Assembly (NCBI GenBank): GCA_030528145.1
Contig: JAUMZK010000004.1
Span: forward strand, 84,251 to 148,250
Direction of reading: 5' to 3'
Source: Actinomycetaceae bacterium
Lineage (GTDB): Bacteria; Actinomycetota; Actinomycetes; Actinomycetales; Actinomycetaceae
DNA length: 64,000 bases
Positions within the stretch are counted from its first letter, which is position 1. Every line of letters begins with the position of its first letter. Of the stretch, positions 9,112 through 18,758 are shown piece after piece. Both the position numbers and the translations under genes were made by a program. The notes under the pieces are model-generated. The model was not told the DNA's origin. It was given only the letters and a program-made list of their open reading frames with translations, and did no database searches.

Positions 9112-10275
9112 TCACAAGAACGACTCCATGCCTTTAGCAGCCACGTGGTCCCGTAAGTATTCGCGCAGGAATGGCAACGCAAACCCAATTTTGCCGTACC
9201 CAGTTTGCACTATCATGCCAGCTTCTAGCAGTCGCAGGCGATAATTATTGGCCTGTTGTGGTGAAATATTAAGCCTTTCCGCTACTTCTCCTATTGCCGA
9301 CTCGCCTTTGTCTTGTGCCATCGCAACCAAGAATGTGCGGTCTAAATCTGACAAGTCGTTTAGCGCAGTTTGGTGTACCAACGCACCCAGGCGGCGCCGT
9401 GCCTGCAGGATGCCGCGGTGGGCGGCGTCCTCGGAAATGACATCGCCATCGCGGTATCTAAATGCCCATGATCCCACCAGTTGGATCATGAATGCGTACC
9501 CACCACAAGCAGCAGTGGCGTTTTGTAATGCTGAGGGCGCCCACTTCAGTCCCGCGTTTTCCACCGGTTCTTGCAAGCCCCGGCGTACTTCGGCGGCACT
9601 GATTGCCCCCAGGTCGTGCCTATCGGCGCGCCGCAAAAAAGTTATCGGATTGTCGCCACCTGCGTCCGCCAAGAGCGGCGATACCGCAGTGGGTATTCCC
9701 GCCATTGCCACCGCAACAGGACGATTTTCCCGGATCATGTGTTGGATTGTAGTGGCAAATTCCACTAGTTCTTCCCTGGTATTGCGGTGTAATTCATCTA
9801 AAGTTATGAGCACTCCGGTGCGAGTTTGGTGCAGTTTTTCGTCGCGTTCTAACTGCATATCTGTGAGTTTGCTCAATTCCGTGCGCAAGTCTTCCACATG
9901 TGGCTTTTCCACAGGGGTAAAGGAAATAGTTGCCGGACCGGCTTTGACTGCAGTGATTTGTGCTGAATTACCGCTGGACAGTTGTTCGCACCGCCGAAAA
10001 ACGCTGCGCGCTAACCGCGCAACAAAACCTTTCGTAGCTGTTTCGGGGAAGACGTGCCAAGAACGCTGTTGCGCCAAATCTTCCACAGCGTTTAGAACCG
10101 TTGTTTTGCCAACTCCTCTGGGGCCGACGAACAACGTGAACCATTCTGCCGTTCCCACGCCCGCATCGAAGGCATAACTGATGTCTTTCAGCACCTCATC
10201 GCGCCCTACCAGTACAGGTGGAGTAGCCCCTGCCGTAGGACGAAATGGGTCGAGGACGCCGCTCACTTTCCGCAT
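9112..10275 (-). CDS. AAA ATPase with C-terminal winged helix (Orc1/Cdc6- or STAND-like)
   Basis: The 387-residue protein has a Walker A loop GPRGVGKTTVL near residue 50 and a Walker B-type strand GVLITLDELHRN near 155. A sensor-like region follows, then a C-terminal winged-helix domain (residues 300-370, with VAERLNISPQQANNYRLRLL as recognition part). This architecture occurs in archaeal-ATPase/Orc-like proteins found scattered in bacteria, including on mobile elements. The gene is bracketed by matching TTTATCTT arrays, the upstream one only 16-46 bases before the ATG. This suggests self-binding or a mobile unit. It separates ptsI from the pyr genes and is transcribed against both. Confidence 0.8.
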   Translation of the reverse strand: MRKVSGVLDPFRPTAGATPPVLVGRDEVLKDISYAFDAGVGTAEWFTLFVGPRGVGKTTVLNAVEDLAQQRSWHVFPETATKGFVARLARSVFRRCEQLSSGNSAQITAVKAGPATISFTPVEKPHVEDLRTELSKLTDMQLERDEKLHQTRTGVLITLDELHRNTREELVEFATTIQHMIRENRPVAVAMAGIPTAVSPLLADAGGDNPITFLRRADRHDLGAISAAEVRRGLQEPVENAGLKWAPSALQNATAACGGYAFMIQLVGSWAFRYRDGDVISEDAAHRGILQARRRLGALVHQTALNDLSDLDRTFLVAMAQDKGESAIGEVAERLNISPQQANNYRLRLLEAGMIVQTGYGKIGFALPFLREYLRDHVAAKGMESFL

Positions 10276-10290
10276 GCCTCCACCATAGCT

Positions 10291-10321
10291 TGTTTATCTT
10301 TGTTTATCTTGTTTATCTTGT
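10291..10321. repeat. Three TGTTTATCTT repeats upstream of the AAA ATPase gene
   Basis: Three tandem units (TGTTTATCTT, TGTTTATCTT, GTTTATCTT) lie directly upstream of the ATPase start on the minus strand, where they read AAGATAAACA. They overlap the expected promoter. The matching array sits at 9061-9092. Confidence 0.85.
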
Positions 10322-10466
10322 CCCCGGTGACTGCGGCGGGCAGACGCGAGCCCACTCTGCCGATTTGACGGGGACTTAAATCCCTCCTAGTATGGTTCAA
10401 AATCCCTCGGACATCGCAAGACGATTTGTGCTGTCCGCGCTTGGTACTGGAAGGTCCCAAACAACT

Positions 10467-11717
10467 ATGTTTGTTCTTGACAAGCCAAGATCCACCCATG
10501 GCGGTGGGTTGACACCTATTTCTCCCACTATTTTTCAGGAAAATCCGTTATTGGAATTTTTAAATTCCGAAAGGTTTTTCCTTTTTCCCGGTTTCTGTGA
10601 TGTACATGTTCATTTCAGAGAACCGGGTTTTTCTTATAAAGAGACCATTTCAACGGGGTGTGCGGCGGCAGCGCGGGGCGGTTTCACAGCCGTTGCCACC
10701 ATGCCCAACCTGGATCCAGTCCCGGATTCAGCACAAAATCTGGCTTTAGCACAGAAGCTTATTGACGAGGACGCCACCATCGACGTCTACCCTTACGGTT
10801 CCATTAGTATTGGCGAAAAGGGCAAAGAATTGGCGGATTTACGCCAAATGGCACCTGGAGCGGTGGCGTTTTCAGACGACGGCATGGGCGTACAATGCGC
10901 GGACATGATGCGTAAAGCCATGCTAATCGCGAAGGATCTGGACAAAGTCATTGCTGCACACTGCGAGGACGCCAAACTCAAGGGCGACGGCTATATCAAC
11001 GCTGGCGCATACGCGAAAGCCCACGGACATGTCGGAATTCCAACGGAAAGCGAGTGGAAGGAACTGGCACGGGACATCGTCCTCGCCAAAGAAACCGGCG
11101 CCGCACTGCACGCGTGCCACGTGTCCTGCCGCGAAAGTGTAGACCTGGTGCGCCAGGCGAAAGCCGCAGGGGTGGACGTCACTTGCGAAACTGCCCCCCA
11201 CTACTTGGTGTTTTCTGACGACATGTTGCAAGAGGACGGTAGGTTCAAAATGAACCCTCCCTTGCGCAGCGCAGCTGACCGGACCGCCCTCATAGAAGCC
11301 CTGGTGGACGGCACATTGGACATGATTGCCACGGATCACGCCCCGCACAGCGCCGCAGAGAAAGCCCGCGGTCTGGCAGATTCAGCGTTTGGGATTGTGG
11401 GTTTGGAAACTTCCTTCCCCGCAATTTACACACATTTTGTTCGCCCCGGCATTATTTCGCTAGAACGCGCCCTGGAATTGTTCGTGACTGCCCCCCGCAA
11501 GCGCTTCAATATGCCGCTCGGTAATGATTTTTCCGTCTGGGATCTGGACTATGTGGCGCCGGTGGACCCGGACGAATTTGCAACGAAAGGTCGCGCTACC
11601 CCGTTTGCAGGACAGGAATTGTATGGGCGGTGCCTGCTTACGGTTCACGCTGGCAAAGTAGTTCACATGGACACCGCTGCTATTGAAGAACTGCGAGCTC
11701 AGGAGTCCTGTCGATGA
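10467..11717 (+). CDS. pyrC: Dihydroorotase
   Basis: About 416 residues. It closes carbamoyl aspartate to dihydroorotate, the third step of pyrimidine synthesis. The zinc-binding motif DVHVHFREPG, GFTAVATMPN, the HCED segment and the conserved MIATDHAPHS are all present. I prefer ATG 10467, which puts the HxH motif near residue 45 as in relatives. An in-frame ATG at 10392 would add 25 residues without a clear ribosome site. Its stop overlaps the pyrK start (ATGA), so translation is probably coupled. It is the first gene of an uninterrupted pyr operon. carA, carB and pyrR are not in the window. Confidence 0.95.
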   Translation: MFVLDKPRSTHGGGLTPISPTIFQENPLLEFLNSERFFLFPGFCDVHVHFREPGFSYKETISTGCAAAARGGFTAVATMPNLDPVPDSAQNLALAQKLIDEDATIDVYPYGSISIGEKGKELADLRQMAPGAVAFSDDGMGVQCADMMRKAMLIAKDLDKVIAAHCEDAKLKGDGYINAGAYAKAHGHVGIPTESEWKELARDIVLAKETGAALHACHVSCRESVDLVRQAKAAGVDVTCETAPHYLVFSDDMLQEDGRFKMNPPLRSAADRTALIEALVDGTLDMIATDHAPHSAAEKARGLADSAFGIVGLETSFPAIYTHFVRPGIISLERALELFVTAPRKRFNMPLGNDFSVWDLDYVAPVDPDEFATKGRATPFAGQELYGRCLLTVHAGKVVHMDTAAIEELRAQESCR

Positions 11718-12583
11718 CCTCTCACGTTTTCACCTCTGCTTTTGCGCATCAGGATGCCAATTCCCACGCACATTCCGAATCTGGCGCCTCTGCCCAAAAC
11801 CGCACTTTTGCCCCGAGGACGCCGCGATCGTTCACCCAAACCTGGCTGGAAGTTACTGCGAACCAGCCCATTGCCGCCGCAACTTACCAGATGGTGCTTT
11901 CGGGAAACGTGTCGGCTATTTCGCAGCCGGGGCAGTTTGTGAACATAAAAATTCCGGGTTTTTCTACGCGTCGCCCTCTGTCTGTTTGCAATGTGGATTT
12001 TTCCGAGGGCGCCGCAGTCGGTTTCGCCACCATTATTTATAAAGTAGTGGGCGCAGGTACTGCAGCGTTAGCGAAAATGCCGCAAGGCACACGATTGAAT
12101 TGTTTGGTTGGTTTAGGAAATGGTTTTGATATTTCCAAAGCGGGTAGTAACCCAGTTTTAATTGGCGGAGGCGTTGGCGTTCCGCCTTTATTTTTGCTCG
12201 CTCGCAGGCTGATTGATCGGGGCGCCCACCCTACCGTGATTTTGGGTTTTGGCAGCCGTGCGGAAGTTTTTTACGAGGACGAATTTCGGGCTTTGGGCGC
12301 GCGCGTGCTGCTGACTACTGCGGACGGCTCTGCCGGCCAGCAAGGGTTCGTCACCGCCGTATTACCACAGGTAAAAGCCAGTTACATTTACGCGTGCGGA
12401 CCGCACGCCATGTTGACGGCCGTGGCACATTGTAGTGACATTCCGGGCGAATTTAGTTTTGAAGAACGCATGGGATGCGGTTTTGGTGCTTGCATGGGTT
12501 GCGTCAAACCGACGGTGGGTGGCGGCTACAAACGCGTGTGCGTGGAAGGACCAGTCATCGCAAAGGAAGAAATAGCATGGTAA
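11714..12583 (+). CDS. pyrK: Dihydroorotate dehydrogenase electron-transfer subunit
   Basis: The 289-residue FAD/2Fe-2S subunit passes electrons from PyrD to NAD. An N-terminal extension of about 35 residues, rich in His, Ser and Ala, comes before the ferredoxin-reductase fold. FAD binding is indicated by FSTRRPLSVCNVD and pyridine nucleotide binding by IGGGVGVPPLFLLARR. The C-terminal 2Fe-2S cysteines are in GCGFGACMGC and a later RVCVEGP. The ATG overlaps the pyrC stop by four bases. Adjacent pyrD makes this a class 1B heterotetrameric dehydrogenase. Confidence 0.95.
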   Translation: MTSHVFTSAFAHQDANSHAHSESGASAQNRTFAPRTPRSFTQTWLEVTANQPIAAATYQMVLSGNVSAISQPGQFVNIKIPGFSTRRPLSVCNVDFSEGAAVGFATIIYKVVGAGTAALAKMPQGTRLNCLVGLGNGFDISKAGSNPVLIGGGVGVPPLFLLARRLIDRGAHPTVILGFGSRAEVFYEDEFRALGARVLLTTADGSAGQQGFVTAVLPQVKASYIYACGPHAMLTAVAHCSDIPGEFSFEERMGCGFGACMGCVKPTVGGGYKRVCVEGPVIAKEEIAW

Positions 12584-13728
12584 ACACCTATTGCGCGCCA
12601 GAAACGAATGCGGCTATAGTTCCCGAGGACGAACGCTTGCGGGTAAATTTATGTGGCATCGACCTCGACAACCCTATTATTCCCGCATCGGGAACGTTCG
12701 GTTTTGGACGCGAATTTGCCCGCCTGTACGATTTGAACATTTTGGGCAGTTTTTCGTTCAAGGGCACTACTGCGCAGGCGCGCTTTGGCAACCCTACCCC
12801 GCGCATTGCCGAATGCCCGGCGGGAATGATTAATGCGGTCGGATTGCAAAACCCTGGCGTGGCTGCCGTGAAAACCACCGAATTGCCGTGGATTCAGCAG
12901 CATTTTGCGAAACCGGTCATGGCTAACATCAGCGGGTTTTCGTTAGAAGAATACCGGCACGTGGCATCCGAATTGGCGGACGAACCCGCAATCGGATGGT
13001 TTGAGGTGAACATTAGTTGCCCGAATGTTCACGGGGGCGGGCTGAATTTTGGCAGCTATCCCGAAACCGCCGCTGAAGTAACCGCAGCCGTCCGTGAAGT
13101 GACTGATAAACCCCTCATCGTGAAGCTCTCCCCTAACGTGACCGATGTAGCAGAGATTGCGCGCGCGTGTGTAGATGCCGGCGCGGACGCCCTCAGCGTA
13201 ATAAATACCCTGTTAGGAATGCGTTTCGACCTGAAAATGCGGGAGCCCGTTATTGCCAACCAAATTGGCGGCTATTCGGGGACCGGCGTTTACCCCGTGG
13301 CTTTGCGCATGGTCTACCAAATTGCGGGTGCCGTAAATGTGCCGATTATTGGAATCGGAGGGATCAGCAGCGCCGAACAGGTTGTGGAAATGATGATGGC
13401 TGGTGCCACCGCTGTGCAGATAGGCACCGCTAACCTGGTGGAACCGTACGCGTGCCCCCAAATAATTGCCGACTTGCCCTCAGTCATGGACCGGTACGGC
13501 ATTGCGCGCCTGACAGACCTTATAAAACCCAAGCAAAGCGACCAGAATCAGAAACGCGATCTACAGCACAGCGCGCATGAAAAACCGGATGCCGCGCCCC
13601 CGCCAGACCCTCCGGTCAAACCCACTTCCACACTTGTCCCGGGCTCTGACCCGGTTTCCAACCCGAATTCCACTTCCGCCCCCGAACAGGCGTCCTCGGC
13701 AAATAAGGAGTATTTTCGTGGCAACTGA
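12577..13728 (+). CDS. pyrD: Dihydroorotate dehydrogenase, class 1B catalytic subunit
   Basis: 383 residues from ATG 12577, which overlaps the pyrK stop. Upstream in-frame codons lie inside pyrK and have no ribosome site. The FMN barrel shows PIIPASGTFGFG, the catalytic cysteine in NISCPNVHGGG, VKLSPNVTD and GIGGISSAEQ. The last 65 residues form a low-complexity tail rich in Pro, Ser and Asn that ordinary PyrD proteins lack. The pyrF start lies inside the end of this tail. With pyrK it oxidises dihydroorotate to orotate. Confidence 0.95.
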   Translation: MVNTYCAPETNAAIVPEDERLRVNLCGIDLDNPIIPASGTFGFGREFARLYDLNILGSFSFKGTTAQARFGNPTPRIAECPAGMINAVGLQNPGVAAVKTTELPWIQQHFAKPVMANISGFSLEEYRHVASELADEPAIGWFEVNISCPNVHGGGLNFGSYPETAAEVTAAVREVTDKPLIVKLSPNVTDVAEIARACVDAGADALSVINTLLGMRFDLKMREPVIANQIGGYSGTGVYPVALRMVYQIAGAVNVPIIGIGGISSAEQVVEMMMAGATAVQIGTANLVEPYACPQIIADLPSVMDRYGIARLTDLIKPKQSDQNQKRDLQHSAHEKPDAAPPPDPPVKPTSTLVPGSDPVSNPNSTSAPEQASSANKEYFRGN

Positions 13729-14503
13729 CGTTATTGTGGCATGCGATTTTCCCAGCAAAGAACTGGTATTTGAGTTTTTAGACCGCTTCGAAGGTAACGC
13801 CCGCAAGCCTTTTCTAAAAATAGGCATGGAACTGTTTTACGCCGAAGGTCCGCAGATTGTGCGCGAAATAAAGTCGCGCGGGCACAAAATATTCCTGGAC
13901 CTGAAATTGCACGACATTCCCAACACCGTGGAACGGGCAATGCGCGTCCTGACAGCACTAGATATTGACATGTGCAATGTCCACGCGGGTGGTACGGCGC
14001 GCATGATGGCGGCGGCGCGCGCGGGGCTGACTCGCCCGGATGGGTCCCGCCCACTGCTGGTAGCGGTTACCCAACTGACCAGCACCGACCAGGAAACCCT
14101 GGAACGGGACCTACTGATATCGCGACCAATTGACGAAGTAGTTGCTCACTACGCGAAAACTTCGCAGGCGGCAGGGCTGGATGGGGTCGTGTGTTCGCCC
14201 TTGGAAGCCGCCACAGTGCATGCCAACTGCGGTCAAGATTTCCTGACGGTCACCCCTGGCGTGCGTTTTGCAGGTAACGAGGTCGGTGACCAGCGTCGCG
14301 TCATGACCCCAAGTGCCGCCCGCCTGGCAGGCGCAGATTTCATTGTGGTAGGCAGACCTATAACTGCCGCCTTAGACCCGGTTGCGGTCTATGGTCGGTG
14401 CGTCGCCGAATTTTTAGGTGCACCCACACCTAATGAAAACGGCAACTGTACCGGTACGGAACCCACCGTCCTCGCCCCCAAAACTGACCCTAACTTCGAT
14501 TGA
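13718..14503 (+). CDS. pyrF: Orotidine-5'-phosphate decarboxylase
   Basis: 261 residues from GTG 13718, which follows AAGGAG by 8 bases and overlaps the pyrD stop. It decarboxylates OMP to UMP. The active-site segment FLDLKLHDIPNTV carries the D-x-K-x-x-D residues. TPGVRFAGNEVGDQRRVMTP and FIVVGRPI are the phosphate-binding parts of the short (class 1) enzyme. The last 25 residues form a loose tail. It is part of the pyr operon and is followed by a 45-base gap before pyrE. Confidence 0.95.
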   Translation: MATDVIVACDFPSKELVFEFLDRFEGNARKPFLKIGMELFYAEGPQIVREIKSRGHKIFLDLKLHDIPNTVERAMRVLTALDIDMCNVHAGGTARMMAAARAGLTRPDGSRPLLVAVTQLTSTDQETLERDLLISRPIDEVVAHYAKTSQAAGLDGVVCSPLEAATVHANCGQDFLTVTPGVRFAGNEVGDQRRVMTPSAARLAGADFIVVGRPITAALDPVAVYGRCVAEFLGAPTPNENGNCTGTEPTVLAPKTDPNFD

Positions 14504-14548
14504 CCCCAAACATTACTAAAAACCCACTACAGAAAGCGAAACAACCAT

Positions 14549-15208
14549 ATGGTCGATACCAGAACCCGCATAGCCAGCGGTCTTTTAGAAATAGGGGCTG
14601 TATTTTTTCGACCGCACCAGCCTTTCACCTGGGCGAGCGGCATCAAAAGCCCCGTTTATTGCGACAATAGGCTGATTCTTTCGGCTCCGGATTTGCGGAA
14701 TTTGGTCGAGAACGCCTTAGCGGACCTGATTTCTGCCACCCACCCCGGCGTGGAAATGATTATGGGCACTGCCACCGCCGGAATTGCGCACGCCGCCCTG
14801 GTGGCCGAACGCCTGAACCTGCCCGCAGGATACGTCCGCGCCGCATCGAAAGACCACGGTCGGCAAAACCAAATCGAAGGAAAAATGGCGCCGGGCACCA
14901 AAGTGGTAGTCGTGGAGGACCTCATTTCTACTGGCGGTTCGGTTTTGGACGCGGTGGCAGCATTGCGCGAGGGCGGCGCTACCGTCCTCGGTGTAGTCAG
15001 CATTTTTTCTTACGGGATGCAGAAAGGAAAGCGACGTTTCGAGGACGCAAATGTAGCGGCGTCCTCGTTAATCACGTTTGACGTAATGGCACACGTGGCC
15101 GCAGACAGCGGTTTTATTACGCAGGCGGATGTGGCAAAGCTACTGGCTTTTCGGGATAACCCCGCCGACAAATCTTGGATGGACAAAAACAATAATGAAG
15201 GGAACTAG
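14549..15208 (+). CDS. pyrE: Orotate phosphoribosyltransferase
   Basis: The 219-residue enzyme joins orotate and PRPP to give OMP. The PRPP-binding motif [13 protein letters not shown] is at about residues 113-125, and the N-terminal part has [16 protein letters not shown], typical of PyrE. The ATG at 14549 is preceded by an AGAAAGCG purine-rich stretch. It ends two bases before the pyrB start. Confidence 0.96.
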   Translation: MVDTRTRIASGLLEIGAVFFRPHQPFTWASGIKSPVYCDNRLILSAPDLRNLVENALADLISATHPGVEMIMGTATAGIAHAALVAERLNLPAGYVRAASKDHGRQNQIEGKMAPGTKVVVVEDLISTGGSVLDAVAALREGGATVLGVVSIFSYGMQKGKRRFEDANVAASSLITFDVMAHVAADSGFITQADVAKLLAFRDNPADKSWMDKNNNEGN

Positions 15209-15209
15209 T

Positions 15210-16196
15210 ATGGGAGCGAATTTGGAAACCCAACCTACCACTACGAAACCAGCCGAAAGCGCTGCCGAGCGCAAAGCCCCACGCAGCCTGATTGATATTT
15301 TAGACTTCGACGTTACCGAAATCGACAAATTGGTCGAAACCGGCGTAGATATTGCCAACAATCCGGGCAAATATGCGACGGCATGCACCGGAAAAATATT
15401 GGCGACACTGTTCTATGAACCCTCGACCCGTACCCGCCTGAGTTTTGAATCGGCCATGTTTGAGCTGGGTGGAAACGTGCTCGGTTTCTCGCAAGCAGCC
15501 AGTTCCTCGGTTTCTAAGGGTGAAAGTGTTGCGGACACGGCAAAAACCATTTCTTGCTATGCCGACATTATTGCGATGCGCCACCCCTTAGAGGGCGCCC
15601 CCTTTGTTGCCGCCCTAAACGCCAGCGTTCCGGTTATCAACGCGGGCGATGGTGGGCACAACCACCCCACCCAGACGCTCACAGACTTGCTGACGATTTA
15701 CCGCGAGAAGGGCAGTTTTTCTAACCTGACTATTGGTTTTTGTGGGGATTTGAAGTTCGGGCGCACCGTCCACTCCTTGATTAATGCGCTTTCACGTTAC
15801 GAGGGCGTTCGCATGGTTTTGATTTCCCCTGACGAATTGAAGGTTCCCAGCTACGTCATCCAGGACGTCCTCGAAAAGAAAGGGATCGAATACGTCGAGA
15901 CGGCGTCTTTAGAAGAAGCCATGCCCGAGCTGGACATTTTGTACATGACCCGGATCCAGCAGGAACGTTTCGCTGACATTGATGAATATCTGCGCCTCAA
16001 AGACAGTTACATTTTGACCCCGGATAAGCTGGATACTGCCAAAGAAGATATGCGCATTTTGCATCCGCTTCCGCGCGTGAATGAAATTTCGGTGGCAGTA
16101 GACGACGACCCGCGCGCCTGCTATTTTGAACAAGTTTTGAACGGCAAATTTATTCGCATGGCCCTGATTATGAAACTATTGGAGGAATCTAAATGA
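15210..16196 (+). CDS. pyrB: Aspartate carbamoyltransferase catalytic chain
   Basis: 328 residues from ATG 15210, with GAAGGGA just upstream. ATG 15195 is a weaker in-frame alternative overlapping pyrE. The carbamoyl-phosphate loop [34 protein letters not shown] and HPLPRVNEI identify it. It makes carbamoyl aspartate. Its stop overlaps the start of pyrI, so the catalytic and regulatory chains should be made together and form the allosteric holoenzyme. The first 25 residues are an Ala/Thr/Lys-rich extension. Confidence 0.96.
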   Translation: MGANLETQPTTTKPAESAAERKAPRSLIDILDFDVTEIDKLVETGVDIANNPGKYATACTGKILATLFYEPSTRTRLSFESAMFELGGNVLGFSQAASSSVSKGESVADTAKTISCYADIIAMRHPLEGAPFVAALNASVPVINAGDGGHNHPTQTLTDLLTIYREKGSFSNLTIGFCGDLKFGRTVHSLINALSRYEGVRMVLISPDELKVPSYVIQDVLEKKGIEYVETASLEEAMPELDILYMTRIQQERFADIDEYLRLKDSYILTPDKLDTAKEDMRILHPLPRVNEISVAVDDDPRACYFEQVLNGKFIRMALIMKLLEESK

Positions 16197-16609
16197 ATAT
16201 CGACGCAATTGAAAACGGGATCGTAATCGACCACATTCCTGCTGGTCACGGCCTAGATTTGTACGAAATGTTGGAACTGGACGCCTTGGATTGTGCAGTC
16301 GCAATTATTCAAAATGCCCACTCCAATAAGACCGGGAAGAAAGACATCATCAAAGTAGCTAACCGCTTTGACCTGGATCTGAGCGTGGTGGGATACGTGG
16401 CACCGGATGCGGTAGTGAACCGGATCGTGGACGGTCAGCGCATGGAAAAGGAAAAGGTCGAACTGCCCAGTCGCATTGAAGACGTCGTGAAGTGCAAGAA
16501 TCCGCGTTGCATCACTTCGGTGGAACAGGAGTTGAAGCAGATTTTCGAACTGTCCGATAAGGAATCGGGAACGTACCGCTGCTTGTACTGCGAAAGCGAA
16601 GCGTACTAA
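16193..16609 (+). CDS. pyrI: Aspartate carbamoyltransferase regulatory chain
   Basis: 138 residues. The N-terminal nucleotide-binding domain is followed by a zinc domain whose four cysteines lie in KCKNPRC and YRCLYC. It binds nucleotides and tunes PyrB activity. Many bacteria lack PyrI. Here it closes the operon and is translationally coupled to pyrB. Confidence 0.95.
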   Translation: MNIDAIENGIVIDHIPAGHGLDLYEMLELDALDCAVAIIQNAHSNKTGKKDIIKVANRFDLDLSVVGYVAPDAVVNRIVDGQRMEKEKVELPSRIEDVVKCKNPRCITSVEQELKQIFELSDKESGTYRCLYCESEAY

Positions 16610-16650
16610 ACACACTGAAAAGTACGGGCGCTGACAGGAAAAGTCGGCAT

Positions 16651-16677
16651 GTTGGGTGGCACTAGGTGTCGCCCAAC
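16651..16677 (+). terminator. Hairpin after the pyr operon
   Basis: GTTGGGTGGCAC and GTGTCGCCCAAC pair over 12 positions with G-U or mismatched pairs in the middle, around a tight loop. They lie about 40 bases after the pyrI stop. A short AT-rich stretch follows. Confidence 0.5.
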
Positions 16678-16780
16678 AGTCGTTAAATTTGCTGCCGTCT
16701 GTTAGAAACGCCAAATAGCAGCCGATTATTGCCGATCATTGCAGGGACACGGCTGCCAAAATCACTGTGCCACTAGACGG

Positions 16781-17920
16781 CTACGGGGTGCGCACCTGCA
16801 ATGCCAGGTGATCGAGGCGCACATCTAAACGGCTTGCTTCCCCCAAGGAATCCCCATCGACCTCAACATGGCGGGGAACGGTAGTTTCAATACTGGCGTA
16901 CCTCGCCCTGCGGGTATCGAAGTCCACATTGAACGTGGGAATACGAGGGCGAATCCCCAGCCCCTGCACCAGCAAACGAATCCCTAACTCCAGGTAACCG
17001 ACCAATCCCAGTTGCGAGGCAATGCGGGACACGTCCATCCACCCATCGTCAGGACGCGCGTGTGGGAACAGATTTATGCCCCCAGTCAAAGTGCCACAAT
17101 TTGCAAAAAGTACTGTGCTGGCAGGGAAATCGTTTTTTGCGCCATTTTTCCCAATTTGCAAGGTGGCTTCCATTTTGGGTTTATAAGCTTGGGATAATCC
17201 GGCGAGGACGTAGGCGAACCACCCGATCTTTTGTTTCAGTACCGTGTCAGTTTTTTCCATGACATCGGCATCAAAACCTATTCCTGCCATTACTAGGCAG
17301 CAGTGTTCGCCCTCGTCAGCGATCTGGGGATCGGCACTGTCTTGCAGTACGAAGTCAGCGGCAGGTTCGCCCTCGAGCTGACCACCGGGACGCACCCAAC
17401 AGATATCTATCAGTTCGGTATTACCCGTAAAAGCGACGGTTACGGCTTCCCCGGCGTCCTCGAACGGAATACCCAGGTTGCGTGCCAGCAGATTGCCGGT
17501 ACCGTACGGAATAATGCCCAGCGGCACTCCAGAATGTGCCAGTCCCGCCGCCACGTTGCGTATGGTGCCGTCCCCACCCACGGCCACCACCATACCGGCG
17601 CCATCTTTGACGGCTTCCAGAGCTTGCTTGGTTCCGGGGTACTCCACGGTGGTGGAAACGTAGTGCGGTTCATTCCACCCGGCTTCGGCAGCTTGCACGT
17701 CCACCAGGGTGCGCAGTTGCGAAATGTCACTGATTTTTCCGCCGTTATAAATAACCCAAGGAGTCAATCCGTGGGGGTCACGCCGCACTACCCGGCTTTG
17801 GGGAACGCGTTTTCCTTGGGCTTGCGTGGCTGCCGTCCGCGCCGACAGTGCCGTCACTAACGCCACCGCCGCCACTAGCAGGGAAATGATGGCCAGGATT
17901 AAGGTCACGATGCTACTCAT
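16781..17920 (-). CDS. Diacylglycerol/lipid kinase family protein
   Basis: About 379 residues from ATG 17920, with GGAAG upstream; a longer frame overlaps gatD and is unlikely. One N-terminal membrane helix is followed by a DAGK catalytic domain with VAVGGDGTIRNVAAGL near residue 125, the GGDGT nucleotide motif, and GIIPYGTGNLLARNLG. Family members phosphorylate diacylglycerol or related lipids at the membrane. It overlaps the end of gatD by 8 bases, so murT-gatD-kinase form one leftward operon. Confidence 0.88.
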   Translation of the reverse strand: MSSIVTLILAIISLLVAAVALVTALSARTAATQAQGKRVPQSRVVRRDPHGLTPWVIYNGGKISDISQLRTLVDVQAAEAGWNEPHYVSTTVEYPGTKQALEAVKDGAGMVVAVGGDGTIRNVAAGLAHSGVPLGIIPYGTGNLLARNLGIPFEDAGEAVTVAFTGNTELIDICWVRPGGQLEGEPAADFVLQDSADPQIADEGEHCCLVMAGIGFDADVMEKTDTVLKQKIGWFAYVLAGLSQAYKPKMEATLQIGKNGAKNDFPASTVLFANCGTLTGGINLFPHARPDDGWMDVSRIASQLGLVGYLELGIRLLVQGLGIRPRIPTFNVDFDTRRARYASIETTVPRHVEVDGDSLGEASRLDVRLDHLALQVRTP

Positions 17921-18758
17921 TGTGCTTCCTTGCAACCGCAATTCGTTCGGCGCGTAGGCGGGAAATTCCGGGAATTTCCAGGGGTGGCAGCGCGAGGGCG
18001 GTAGCGCGCGCAATCAGCAAATCTGCCAGTTCGGGGTTGCGCGCCAATACCGGACCGTGCATGTACGTGGCAATTATGGAGCCCTGAGTGGCGCCCTCGA
18101 AAATGTGTTCGCCTTCACGACTGCGGTAACCGGCAGGAATGTCAGTATTTTCGCGAATACTATCCGCGTTTACTACATTTTGGGTGGCATCGGAGACGCT
18201 GTGGGCTTTTTCTGGAGCCACACCGGCTTGCCCGTTGCCAATACCGGCTTGCACATACCCGAGCGGGTGCGCGTCCGCCCCTAATAGGGTGGCGCCACCA
18301 TGATTTTCAAAACCTACTAGTTGTTCAGTAAGTTCCGCGAGCGCCGGTTTTGTCAGTATTTCCCCAATTGCCCGTCCGCCTTGGGGCACGGTGACCACGT
18401 CCAGCAGTCCCGCCCCCGCCACCTTGTTACCTTGCGCGTCTAGGTACCACTGTCCCAGGACTTGCATGGCGGCACATATGCCGAGGACGACTGCCCCTTT
18501 TTCGACTGCTTTTGCCAGTCCATCATCGGTTTTCAGGTGATGGGCGGCAATGGCTTGGGCTGTGTCTTCGCCACCGCCGAGAGTGTAAATGTCCAAATTT
18601 TGCGGAATTTTTTGCCCTATGGAAACGTGAATTATTTCAGCAGGAATTCCCCTTTTTTCGGCGCGTATTTTTAGTATTTCTGCGTTGCCGCTGTCCCCGT
18701 ATGTTCCCAGTACTTCTGGCAGCAGCAGCCCAATACGCAGGTAGCTGGTGTCATTCAT
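17913..18758 (-). CDS. gatD: Lipid II isoglutaminyl synthase, glutaminase subunit
   Basis: The 281-residue class I glutamine amidotransferase-like protein has the nucleophile elbow VLGICAAMQVLG, with its catalytic cysteine near residue 95, and a late His in ATYMHGPVLARN. It supplies ammonia to MurT, which amidates D-Glu in the peptidoglycan stem peptide. Its start overlaps the murT stop by 8 bases, the usual arrangement. An insert at about 190-215 (Glu/Gly/Ala-rich) appears longer than in firmicute GatD. Confidence 0.9.
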   Translation of the reverse strand: MNDTSYLRIGLLLPEVLGTYGDSGNAEILKIRAEKRGIPAEIIHVSIGQKIPQNLDIYTLGGGEDTAQAIAAHHLKTDDGLAKAVEKGAVVLGICAAMQVLGQWYLDAQGNKVAGAGLLDVVTVPQGGRAIGEILTKPALAELTEQLVGFENHGGATLLGADAHPLGYVQAGIGNGQAGVAPEKAHSVSDATQNVVNADSIRENTDIPAGYRSREGEHIFEGATQGSIIATYMHGPVLARNPELADLLIARATALALPPLEIPGISRLRAERIAVARKHNE

